Shown piece after piece: positions 1 through 6,478 of a stretch of DNA of 11,595 nucleotides. The stretch is from Erysipelotrichaceae bacterium. GTDB lineage: Bacteria; Bacillota_I; Bacilli_A; Erysipelotrichales; Erysipelotrichaceae. The notes beneath the pieces were generated by a model. It made no database searches. It was not told the DNA's origin and saw nothing but the letters and a program-made list of their open reading frames with translations. Position numbers and translations under genes: made by a program. Position 1 is the first letter of the stretch. Every line of letters starts with the position of its first letter. The DNA is taken from positions 1-11,595 of the forward strand of contig JAHHRC010000044.1 in assembly GCA_020026035.1 (NCBI GenBank), in the 5' to 3' direction.

Positions 1-875
1 ACCACTTCTTCTTTTTCAAGCGGACTCATAATTGGATCAAAGGCCTCATTACGATCCACTTTAATGCCAAAGCTAGGTTGTTCCACCTTTGGAACAACAA
101 CCTCTTCTTGTACGGGAATATTCTGTGTTTGCATAATGGTTGGTTGACTTTCCACCACTTCTACAACTTCTTCCTTCTTTGGCGATAGATCAATGCGTTG
201 TAACTTCGACTTCACCGCTTTTACAACCGGCTCTTCAACATACGATTCCACATAGTCTTCGTCTTCTTCGTATTCCCCTTCCAAAGAGAAATAATCGGCA
301 ATCATTTCCATCGCATGGCGATACACATCCAACTTGCGAATCAACATGATGGCAATCACCAACATGACAATCATCACCAAAATCGATCCTGCAAAGTCGA
401 CTAACATCGTACTTAACGATAAAACCAAGGCACCAATAATACCCCCACCGACATTGAATTCCGGATCACTTAGAAAGATATCCCCAATATGACTTATAAA
501 CTCGGATAAAATCGTAAAGCCTTTGACATCATGACTCACTGTTTTATAGGTACTAAACATACAGCCAACCACAACCAACAGAATCAATACCGTTGGATTA
601 TGCGACTTCGTTAAGCCATTCTTGTTGTTAATGAGGTAGAAGATTACCTGAATCACAAACAGCATCAGCATTAAGCCATACAAATTCCCAAAGAAGAAAC
701 GACACACATTGTTTAAGAATTGACCTAAGCTACCAAACTTAAAGTACGCCACAATCGTAATCGCTAAAAGAATCAACCCACTAATCCAAAGCTTCGTCTC
801 CTCCTCTTTTTGTTCTAAGAGGATTTGTTGTTTTGTCTTTGTATTCTTTTTTGTTTTACTTGTTTTCTTTGCCAC
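1..875 (-). CDS. ftsK: DNA translocase FtsK/SpoIIIE, N-terminal part (3' end beyond window)
   Basis: Only the first 291 codons are present; the gene runs off the left edge. The start is GTG at 875-873, with an AGGATGG ribosome site six bases upstream (882-888). The encoded N-terminus is basic (AKKTSKTKK). Hydrophobic membrane segments follow at about residues 29-46, 60-83, 94-112 and 143-180, the last long enough for one or two passes. A very acidic, low-complexity linker begins near residue 200 (EGEYEEDEDY). This is the layout of the membrane anchor and linker of FtsK/SpoIIIE, the septal ATPase that pumps chromosomal DNA during division or sporulation. The motor and gamma domains, which would prove the assignment, lie outside the window. 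The gene starts 14 bp after the RNase J stop codon, so the two are probably cotranscribed; Bacillus subtilis has rnjB-tepA-spoIIIE in the same order. The call rests on topology plus this synteny. Confidence 0.8.
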   Translation of the reverse strand, partial: MAKKTSKTKKNTKTKQQILLEQKEEETKLWISGLILLAITIVAYFKFGSLGQFLNNVCRFFFGNLYGLMLMLFVIQVIFYLINNKNGLTKSHNPTVLILLVVVGCMFSTYKTVSHDVKGFTILSEFISHIGDIFLSDPEFNVGGGIIGALVLSLSTMLVDFAGSILVMIVMLVIAIMLIRKLDVYRHAMEMIADYFSLEGEYEEDEDYVESYVEEPVVKAVKSKLQRIDLSPKKEEVVEVVESQPTIMQTQNIPVQEEVVVPKVEQPSFGIKVDRNEAFDPIMSPLEKEEV

Positions 876-889
876 AATATACCATCCTA

Positions 890-2557
890 TTAATTTTCCG
901 GTGTATTGATTTCAACAATAACCGGTAGAATCATAGGGCGTTTGCCGGTTTCCTTTAAGATATAACGACTAATCTTGTCTTTCGCATCATTACGGCAGCC
1001 CATATTTTCATATTCTTTATTCTTAACCGCTTCAACAATTACACGTTCCAAAATGTTTGCACATTCCTTAATAATGTAATCCGCTTCCTTTAAATAAATG
1101 ACACCACGGCTTTGCACATCCGGCCCACCAATGATTTCCTTTGTCTTATGATTTACAACAACACCACAGATAATCACTCCATCTGTTGACAATTGTTCAC
1201 GATCCTTAAGAACCATACCACTTGCATCTAAGCTTTCTTTTCCATCGACCATCACATCACCTGTATGGATTGTCTTAAAGCGCTTTTCAATCTGCCCATC
1301 TTTAATGGTCGCAACTTGCCCAGTATCCATAACGATAATGTTGTTTGCAGGATAACCCATATTCAAGGCAATACTTGCATTGGAAATAAGCTTCCGATAC
1401 TCACCCTTCACTGGGATGTAGTATTGTGGATTCAATAAGTAAATCATCATCTTCAAGTCTTCAATGCTTGCATGCATCGAGAATGCACGCTTTGAATCAA
1501 CCGCAAACACACTTGAAGTTTCCTTGTATAAATCATCTTCCATGGAAAACATTGCCTTCTCTGTACCAGGTACAGCAGGAGATGCCACAATAACTGTATC
1601 AGTTTGACGAAGTTGTAACTTCTCATCTTCACGAGATGTAATCTTACGCATCTTCTTAAAGATGTTTTGACCCGTACCACCAACAATCACAACACATGGA
1701 TCATATTCATTGTCAAACTTCGACATTGGAATCTCTAAGCCTGCTGGAATCATATAGTATTCAAGCTCTGCCATATCACTCATCAAGGAACGCAATTCCT
1801 CATCGTAAATGACAACCTTACGATTGAAACGACATGCCAATTCAATAATCTCAATGACTCTAAACAAGTTCTGGTTGTAACAAGAAACGATAATACGCCC
1901 CTTGGCATCTTCGAAGATCGGTTCAATCATCGAAGTAATACGATGCTTTGGAGAAGAATGTCCAGGACGTGTACTTCCAACAGACTCTGTCAATAACGCC
2001 AATACACCCTTTTGTCCAATCTCGGTAATATCCATCATGTCAAACTTAAAGGCATCTAAGTTTTGATCATAGTCCACAATAAACTCAGACGCATACACAA
2101 CATAGCCATCTTCCGTTGCAATCGCTACACCAAATCCATCGGCAATCGACTGTGTTGTACCAAAGGTACGAATCTCCGTCTTACCAATCTTGAACTTACC
2201 ATTACGACGTACACAATGAACCTTGTACCCCTTCAAGCCTTCTTTCTTGGCAATTCTTTCAAAGATTCTTGCTGTTAGTGGTGCCATGTAAACAGGTGCA
2301 TTTACAACCTTAAGCAAATTCACCAACGCTCCCATTACATCATCATGCCCATGGGTAATAAAAATACCCTTAATGCGCTTTTTGTTCTCTTCTAGATAAC
2401 GAAAATCAGGAATCACCTTTTCAATTCCCAAGGACTCACTATCTGGATAGCGTAACCCACATTCGATTACAAATATATCTTCATTATTTTCAACGATATA
2501 CATGTTCTTGCCGTCTTCATCAAGACCTCCAAGAGCAAAAATTCGTACTTCACTCAT
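890..2557 (-). CDS. rnjB: RNase J-family protein with degenerate active site (RNase J2-like)
   Basis: A 555-residue protein, full length for RNase J, with the metallo-beta-lactamase/beta-CASP fold. RNase J1 and J2 form a complex that acts as 5'-3' exonuclease and endonuclease in mRNA decay and rRNA maturation. The start ATG has a strong AAGGAGGT site six bases upstream (2564-2571). Recognisable motifs are GGLDEDGKNMY (10-20), THGHDD (68-73), TESVGSTRPGH (190-200), SMHAS (360-364) and IPVKGEYR (381-388). Compared with the seven metal ligands of B. subtilis J1, His69, His71 and Asp73 are kept. The His of HxHxDH is Val74, the His of the HSIPD motif is Gln136, the TGD Asp is replaced by Glu158 (ASEF), and the final His (PVHGE in catalytic members) is Lys384. 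The phosphate-pocket His (His362) is kept. Two-metal catalysis is therefore doubtful. Length, reading frame and C-terminal region are intact, so it is not a decaying pseudogene. An active J1 gene is expected elsewhere. Its position before ftsK matches rnjB of Bacillus. Confidence 0.88.
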   Translation of the reverse strand: MSEVRIFALGGLDEDGKNMYIVENNEDIFVIECGLRYPDSESLGIEKVIPDFRYLEENKKRIKGIFITHGHDDVMGALVNLLKVVNAPVYMAPLTARIFERIAKKEGLKGYKVHCVRRNGKFKIGKTEIRTFGTTQSIADGFGVAIATEDGYVVYASEFIVDYDQNLDAFKFDMMDITEIGQKGVLALLTESVGSTRPGHSSPKHRITSMIEPIFEDAKGRIIVSCYNQNLFRVIEIIELACRFNRKVVIYDEELRSLMSDMAELEYYMIPAGLEIPMSKFDNEYDPCVVIVGGTGQNIFKKMRKITSREDEKLQLRQTDTVIVASPAVPGTEKAMFSMEDDLYKETSSVFAVDSKRAFSMHASIEDLKMMIYLLNPQYYIPVKGEYRKLISNASIALNMGYPANNIIVMDTGQVATIKDGQIEKRFKTIHTGDVMVDGKESLDASGMVLKDREQLSTDGVIICGVVVNHKTKEIIGGPDVQSRGVIYLKEADYIIKECANILERVIVEAVKNKEYENMGCRNDAKDKISRYILKETGKRPMILPVIVEINTPEN

Positions 2558-2662
2558 ATATATACCTCCTTCGTAAATGTACTTTGATTATTTAATTAGA
2601 AAGACTCACAAACAATTCTATTCGTGAATAATTATAAAATAACATACTCTCTATACTTACCT

Positions 2663-2671
2663 ATTATAACA
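2663..2671 (-). promoter_or_regulatory. extended -10 promoter of rnjB-ftsK
   Basis: The minus strand reads TGTTATAAT, a perfect -10 hexamer preceded by TGn. No good -35 box stands 16-18 bases upstream, as is usual for extended -10 promoters. The predicted start of transcription leaves a leader of roughly 100 bases before the rnjB ATG. Two short palindromes flank this promoter: ATTCG-CA-CGAAT at 2686-2697 and TATTC-GT-GAATA at 2619-2630. Confidence 0.55.
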
Positions 2672-2742
2672 GTTTATGCAACCTTATTCGCACGAATTAC
2701 TTACATCTTAACAAACAAAGTTGAATCAACCGCTTACATAAT

Positions 2743-2768
2743 AAAAAAATCGGCTCTCACCGATTTTT
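2743..2768 (-). terminator. Rho-independent terminator of the ferredoxin gene
   Basis: A perfect nine-base stem (2745-2753 with 2760-2768) encloses a six-base loop and is followed on the minus strand by a run of Ts. It begins eight bases after the ferredoxin stop codon. Because A and T runs lie on both sides it could also work on the plus strand, but no plus-strand gene lies upstream of it. Confidence 0.85.
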
Positions 2769-2775
2769 CACTTTA

Positions 2776-2952
2776 TTATTCAGCTTCGATTGCTTCTACT
2801 GGGCATGAACCAACACAAGCATGACAGTCGATGCAAAGATCAGCATTGCATTCTGACTTTCCTTCATCATCAAGTGTTAGCGCGTTTACAGGACATACAC
2901 CTGTACATGCTCCACATCCGATACAAAGATCTTTTTCTACTTTAACAGCCAT
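2776..2952 (-). CDS. 2[4Fe-4S] ferredoxin
   Basis: A 58-residue bacterial-type ferredoxin, the normal length for the clostridial class of soluble low-potential electron carriers. The two cluster motifs are CIGCGACTGVCP (Cys10, 13, 16, 20) and CIDCHACVGSCP (Cys40, 43, 46, 50). Each motif should give three ligands to one cubane and the fourth to the other. An extra cysteine, Cys35, lies between the motifs and has no obvious ligand role. The ATG has an AAGGGAGA ribosome site with about nine bases of spacing (core GGGAG at 2962-2966). The gene has its own promoter and terminator, so it is a single-gene unit. Nothing nearby names its redox partner; oxidoreductases such as pyruvate:ferredoxin oxidoreductase or hydrogenase are the usual ones in anaerobes. 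Presence of this ferredoxin fits an anaerobic or fermentative lifestyle. Confidence 0.96.
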   Translation of the reverse strand: MAVKVEKDLCIGCGACTGVCPVNALTLDDEGKSECNADLCIDCHACVGSCPVEAIEAE

Positions 2953-2982
2953 TGTTTGAATCTCCCTTCTTCAACTACTTGA

Positions 2983-3011
2983 AGTATAGCAGTTCGACCA
3001 ACTGTTTACAA
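2983..3011 (-). promoter_or_regulatory. ferredoxin promoter with palindrome in the spacer
   Basis: The minus strand carries TTGTAA (3006-3011), a 17-base spacer and TATACT (2983-2988), a good housekeeping sigma-factor promoter. The leader would be about 25 bases. Between the boxes lies a perfect inverted repeat CAGTT-GGTCG-AACTG (2990-3004), well placed for a repressor to block polymerase. The regulator is not known. Confidence 0.65.
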
Positions 3012-3035
3012 TACAAAAACGTGATATTTATGCGG

Positions 3036-3134
3036 TTAGTTGCGTTTAACTGAATACAAAACAAAAGTTGTACCCCACAAATCTAACAAACAAATGCTTA
3101 ACCATCGCAAACTCAAACTGTTAACTGCAACTAA
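3036..3134. repeat. long-range imperfect inverted repeat in gene-free DNA
   Basis: The arm TTAGTTGCGTTTAAC (3036-3050) faces GTTAACTGCAACTAA (3120-3134); the arms pair at 13 of 15 positions with 69 bases between them. It lies in the gene-free stretch between ymdB and the ferredoxin promoter. It could be paired binding sites, a remnant of a mobile element, or chance in AT-rich DNA. No open reading frame with a ribosome site was seen in 3012-3178. Confidence 0.35.
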
Positions 3135-3169
3135 GTGTAAAATTCAAAAAATTTAAAAGAAATCCTTCA

Positions 3170-3198
3170 CAAAGAAAAAGACCTCACATTTGAGGTCT
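3170..3198 (-). terminator. terminator of the rny-ymdB operon, containing the ymdB stop codon
   Basis: On the minus strand AGACCTCA-AATG-TGAGGTCT forms a perfect eight-base stem with a four-base loop (3179-3198), followed by TTTTTCTTT. The last ymdB codon (Met258) is in the loop and the TGA is in the stem, so translation and termination signals overlap. Confidence 0.85.
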
Positions 3199-3960
3199 AA
3201 TTTGAATCCGTTCAATTGAAATTGCCCGATTTGTCTCTTCGTCAATCTCAATCACAACACCGCAAATCATAGCCGGTGTCTCTGCTGGTGTGTAATGCGT
3301 CTTCTCGCCATACACACTTCTAGTAAGTACTTCTTGTACATCACGCCCAAGAATCGAATGGTACGGACCACACATGCCAACATCACTAATGTAAGCACAA
3401 CCCGCATCCACCTTTTCATCGGCCGTTTGTACATGGGTATGCGTTCCAAGAACCGCCGTTAAACGATCCTTGAACAATTCAAACATAATTTCTTTTTCGC
3501 CCGTTGCTTCGGCATGGAAGTCTAAGATATAAATATCGGCTTCTGTCGTATTTAAAATCTTTTCCATTGCTTGATAGGAACTACCATGGGCATTATCAAT
3601 AAAGATATTCCCAAGCACATTCGCTACCGCAATCTTCTTCCCTTTGCACTCTCTTACAACAACATGTTGTCCAAGTCCTAAAGGATCCATATTCAGCGGA
3701 CGTACCATATCTTTACAAGCATCCATCTTCTTTAAGATACAGTCTTTGGAAAATGCATGATTTCCAAGGGTCACAACATCCACACCTACCCCTTTCAAGG
3801 CATTGTAGATCTTTGGAGTAATCCCTTTTCCATGTGCTGCATTTTCAGCATTTACAATCGTAAAGTCAATGTTGTAGTCCTGAATCAAAGACGGAAGTTT
3901 TTCAACCACCGTATTACGACCCACCTTCGCTACTACATCACCCAAAAATAAGACTCTCAT
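3184..3960 (-). CDS. ymdB: YmdB-family metallophosphoesterase (TIGR00282)
   Basis: A 258-residue protein of the calcineurin-like YmdB family, which hydrolyses 2',3'-cyclic nucleotide monophosphates and in Bacillus affects biofilm and motility decisions and RNA turnover. All eight residues expected to bind the di-iron centre are present: Asp8 (LGDVV), Glu39 and Asn40 (NAENA), Asn67 and His68 (GNHAF), His149 (DFHAE), and His174 and His176 (GTHTHVQTADE). The C-terminal family motif SDVGMCGPY (192-200) is also present, and length is normal. The ATG shares its A with the TAA stop of rny (TAATG). No close strong ribosome site is visible, so it is probably translated by coupling to rny. The rny-ymdB pair is conserved across Bacillus-like Firmicutes, which supports a shared role in RNA metabolism. 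Confidence 0.95.
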   Translation of the reverse strand: MRVLFLGDVVAKVGRNTVVEKLPSLIQDYNIDFTIVNAENAAHGKGITPKIYNALKGVGVDVVTLGNHAFSKDCILKKMDACKDMVRPLNMDPLGLGQHVVVRECKGKKIAVANVLGNIFIDNAHGSSYQAMEKILNTTEADIYILDFHAEATGEKEIMFELFKDRLTAVLGTHTHVQTADEKVDAGCAYISDVGMCGPYHSILGRDVQEVLTRSVYGEKTHYTPAETPAMICGVVIEIDEETNRAISIERIQIRPQM

Positions 3961-5513
3961 TATTGGGCAAGTTCCTGAACACGTACTTCACGAATCAAAG
4001 TCACCTTGATTTGACCAGGGTAAGTCAATTCGTTTTCAATACGTTCACGAATGTCATGGGCAACCTTTGTCATTGTGACATCGTCAATCTTGTTCGGTTC
4101 AACCATGACACGAATCTCACGACCTGCTTGAATTGCATACGCCTTAGAAACACCTTCATAGCTTGTCGCAATCTTTTCTAGATTCTCCAAACGTTCAATG
4201 TAGTTTTCCATCGACTCATAACGAGCTCCTGGACGTGCTGCAGAGAGTGTATCCGCAGCTGCTACTAGGTTTGCAATCAAGGATTGCGGTGGCACATCAC
4301 CATGGTGTGCTTCAATCGCATTTACAACAATGCCATTTTCCCCATACTTCTTCGCAAACTTCGCACCAAGTTCCACATGGGTTCCATCCATTTCAAAGTC
4401 AACGGCTTTTCCAATGTCATGCAATAACCCAGCACGCTTCGCAACTTGTTGGTTTAACCCAAGTTCTGCCGCCATAATACCAGCAAAGTATGCAACTTCC
4501 TTAGAATGCTCTAAGACATTTTGACCATAGGAATAACGGAATCTTAAACGTCCTACAAGACGAATCAATTCACGATTAATACGGCCAATACCAAGTTCAT
4601 ACACGGTTTCATTTCCGATTTCATAAATCGTATCTTCTAGTTCATTACGAACCTTGTTTACAACATCTTCAATACGCCCTGGTTGAATACGACCATCCTT
4701 CATAAGAATCTCAAGCGATTGTCTTGCGATTTCTCTACGGATTGGATCAAAACAAGACACGGTAATGACATCTGGTGTATCATCGATAATCAAATCAACA
4801 CCGGTAATTTGTTCAATGGCACGAATATTACGACCTTCACGACCAATAATACGTCCCTTCATGTCTTCATTTGGTAAGGTTACAACCGATACCGTACGAT
4901 CCAACGTTTCCTCATTGGCATAACGTTGAATTGCGGTTGCTAGAATCTCACGTGCATTTTGAGCTGCCTTTTCACGTGCTTGCTCATCCATTTCGTGTAG
5001 GTATTCCGCAACTTCCTTTTCTGTTTTCTTTGCTACAATATCCATCAATTCCGCTTTCGCAGCTTCTTGATCAAGATTTGCAACTCGTTCTAATACTTCG
5101 ACTTCACTTGCAATCATTGCTTGAAGTTCTTGTTCCATCTTACTGAGATTTAGGATCTTGTCTTCTTGAACCTTCGCTCTTTCATCAAGCTTGCGTTCTT
5201 TCGCATTCAAGTTCTCTTCACGGGATCCAAGACTGTCTTCACGTCTAGCAAGACGTGCTTCCGTTTGCTGGAGCACTTTTTTCTGCTCTTTTATTTCTTT
5301 TTCAGCCTGCAGTTTTAGTTCATACACGTTCTGCTTTCCATCAAGGTTTGCTTGACGAATGATATTCTCCGCTTTCGAATTTGAGTCCTCAAGAATCGAC
5401 TTCGCTTCTATTTGAGCTTTGTCTAGACCCATACGACCTAAGACCTTCATAATGACAAGCCCGATCGCTAAACCGATCAATCCAGCAAAAATGGATACTA
5501 ATACATAATCCAT
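3960..5513 (-). CDS. rny: ribonuclease Y
   Basis: RNase Y is the membrane-anchored endoribonuclease that starts mRNA decay in many Firmicutes. In order it has an N-terminal membrane helix (about residues 3-24), a long charged coiled coil (about 30-200), a KH RNA-binding domain with GRIIGREGRNIRAIE (221-235), and an HD domain with EHS (His336), LLHDIGK (His365, Asp366) and AHHGD (His403, His404). The start is set at ATG 5513-5511, giving 517 residues: GGAGG lies eight bases upstream (5522-5526). A TTG at 5534 would add seven residues, but that extension reads through the ribosome site itself, so it is rejected. Only this gene and ymdB share the operon. RNase Y is expected to assemble at the membrane with other degradosome proteins, possibly including RNase J. 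Confidence 0.97.
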   Translation of the reverse strand: MDYVLVSIFAGLIGLAIGLVIMKVLGRMGLDKAQIEAKSILEDSNSKAENIIRQANLDGKQNVYELKLQAEKEIKEQKKVLQQTEARLARREDSLGSREENLNAKERKLDERAKVQEDKILNLSKMEQELQAMIASEVEVLERVANLDQEAAKAELMDIVAKKTEKEVAEYLHEMDEQAREKAAQNAREILATAIQRYANEETLDRTVSVVTLPNEDMKGRIIGREGRNIRAIEQITGVDLIIDDTPDVITVSCFDPIRREIARQSLEILMKDGRIQPGRIEDVVNKVRNELEDTIYEIGNETVYELGIGRINRELIRLVGRLRFRYSYGQNVLEHSKEVAYFAGIMAAELGLNQQVAKRAGLLHDIGKAVDFEMDGTHVELGAKFAKKYGENGIVVNAIEAHHGDVPPQSLIANLVAAADTLSAARPGARYESMENYIERLENLEKIATSYEGVSKAYAIQAGREIRVMVEPNKIDDVTMTKVAHDIRERIENELTYPGQIKVTLIREVRVQELAQ

Positions 5514-5558
5514 TTCACTTTCCTCCAATTTCAATTAGTTGAGATTTCTCTCTTTGTT

Positions 5559-5588
5559 ATTATAACCTTAATAACATTCTTTTCACAA
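5559..5588 (-). promoter_or_regulatory. rny-ymdB promoter
   Basis: The minus strand has TTGTGA (5583-5588), an 18-base spacer and a perfect TATAAT (5559-5564). Transcription would begin near 5552, giving a leader of about 40 bases. Six bases upstream of the -35 box is TGATAGCGCTTTTA (5594-5607), which differs from the CcpA cre consensus at two positions. That similarity is weak and is not claimed as a site. Confidence 0.65.
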
Positions 5589-5643
5589 CTGAATAAAAGC
5601 GCTATCAAAACGCAAGGAATCTGTAAATTCCCCATAAACAACG

Positions 5644-5675
5644 AAAGACAGCCACTTTTCATGTGAACTGTCTTT
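5644..5675 (-). terminator. hairpin terminator after the AbiEi-like gene
   Basis: A perfect eight-base stem (AAAGACAG at 5644-5651 with CTGTCTTT at 5668-5675) encloses 16 bases that can form a small inner hairpin (TTCA-TG-TGAA). On the minus strand it is followed by a modest T-rich stretch (TCGTTGTTT). It begins 20 bases past the stop codon of the AbiEi-like gene and separates it from rny. The weak T-tract makes it an average terminator. Confidence 0.6.
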
Positions 5676-5695
5676 GGTAAAATTCTTTTCAAGTT

Positions 5696-6304
5696 TTATC
5701 GACCATCACGAATCTTCTCTATTTCAAGCAATACGTTCTGCATCCAAACAGGCAATTTCCGTGTATCTTTTTTCAAATCTTCTTGAACTACTCTTGCATA
5801 AACTGCAAGTTTTCTCATATCTACTTCACGAATCTGATCTTTTCCAAGTGCCTTTATCGCCTGTATTAATATTGATAATTCTTTCGAATACGAAGTAATG
5901 TATCGATTTGTCGTATGCTTAAAGATAATTGTTTTCCCTCGATACACGTATTCTCTATAAGGACCATCGGAAATATAAACATAAACGTTAGGAACTTGCG
6001 TTGACAAACCTGTGTAGTTTAACGCTGTATCACCTGCAGGTGCAATCGTCCAAGAAAACTTATCCGCAATTTTTTCTGCAACTGCACTTGCATCCGGATA
6101 TGAATATTCGTTTAAGATTTTACTGAACTTTGGCTTGGTGTATAGCCCATCAAGAAGCCGAACAATTTCTTTTTCCTCACTCAGCCTATACAGAATAGAT
6201 TTCACTGTATTCTTCGTACCTAAGTCATAGAAGTCATTAATTGAATAAATCTTACCTTGATTCTCATCCATAATACATCTAATTTGTTTTGCAATCGAAT
6301 TCAT
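5696..6304 (-). CDS. AbiEi-family (DUF6088) antitoxin-like regulator, solitary
   Basis: A 202-residue protein like the AbiEi antitoxins of type IV toxin-antitoxin and phage-abortive systems. AbiEi proteins have an N-terminal winged helix that represses their own operon and a C-terminal domain needed to neutralise the AbiEii nucleotidyltransferase toxin. Here residues 1-60 fit the winged helix, ending in the characteristic LLDGLYTKPK (50-59). The core family motif follows: WTIAPAGDTALNYTGL (85-100), QVPNVYVYISDGPYREY (103-119) and GKTIIFKH (123-130). A helical C-terminus ends in EIEKIRDGR. A GAGGTG ribosome site lies six bases before the ATG (6311-6316). No toxin gene follows: a hairpin starts 20 bases after the stop and rny comes next. 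It may be a domesticated regulator, a remnant of a lost pair, or an antitoxin acting on a distant partner. Its own DNA-binding control seems intact. Confidence 0.82.
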   Translation of the reverse strand: MNSIAKQIRCIMDENQGKIYSINDFYDLGTKNTVKSILYRLSEEKEIVRLLDGLYTKPKFSKILNEYSYPDASAVAEKIADKFSWTIAPAGDTALNYTGLSTQVPNVYVYISDGPYREYVYRGKTIIFKHTTNRYITSYSKELSILIQAIKALGKDQIREVDMRKLAVYARVVQEDLKKDTRKLPVWMQNVLLEIEKIRDGR

Positions 6305-6317
6305 ACACTACACCTCA

Positions 6318-6356
6318 TGCACCTAAAGTTATAGTCTTTTAGGTGCAATAAATCAA
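6318..6356 (-). promoter_or_regulatory. promoter and operator of the AbiEi-like gene
   Basis: The minus strand has TTGATT (6351-6356), a 17-base spacer and TATAAC (6328-6333). A perfect 10-bp inverted repeat, TGCACCTAAA (6318-6327) and TTTAGGTGCA (6338-6347), is separated by ten bases that contain the whole -10 box. Arm centres are 20 bases apart, about two helical turns, so a dimer could bind one face of the DNA. Known AbiEi proteins repress by binding inverted repeats at their promoter; autoregulation here is inferred from that and from the position. Confidence 0.75.
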
Positions 6357-6478
6357 TTAATTACATGACCAAACTACATCATGAAAATTCTTAATTCAAA
6401 ACACAACCATCGAATCTAGATCTCTGAAACAAAATCACGTCTAATTCGTTTTAATTTGCAATTTTGGATTCCTTTATC

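Noticed and set aside
2624..2824. 66-codon plus-strand open frame
   Set aside because: It crosses the rnjB promoter, the ferredoxin terminator and the ferredoxin 3' end, and has no ribosome site.
4163..4477. 104-codon plus-strand open frame
   Set aside because: It lies antisense within rny, has no ribosome site, and its composition (His, Gln, Ser-rich) is that of a reverse-frame shadow.
5514..5534. TTG start that would lengthen RNase Y by seven residues
   Set aside because: The added codons include the GGAGG ribosome site that serves the ATG at 5513.
5594..5607. CcpA cre-like sequence upstream of rny
   Set aside because: Two mismatches to a loose consensus; not enough to claim carbon catabolite control.
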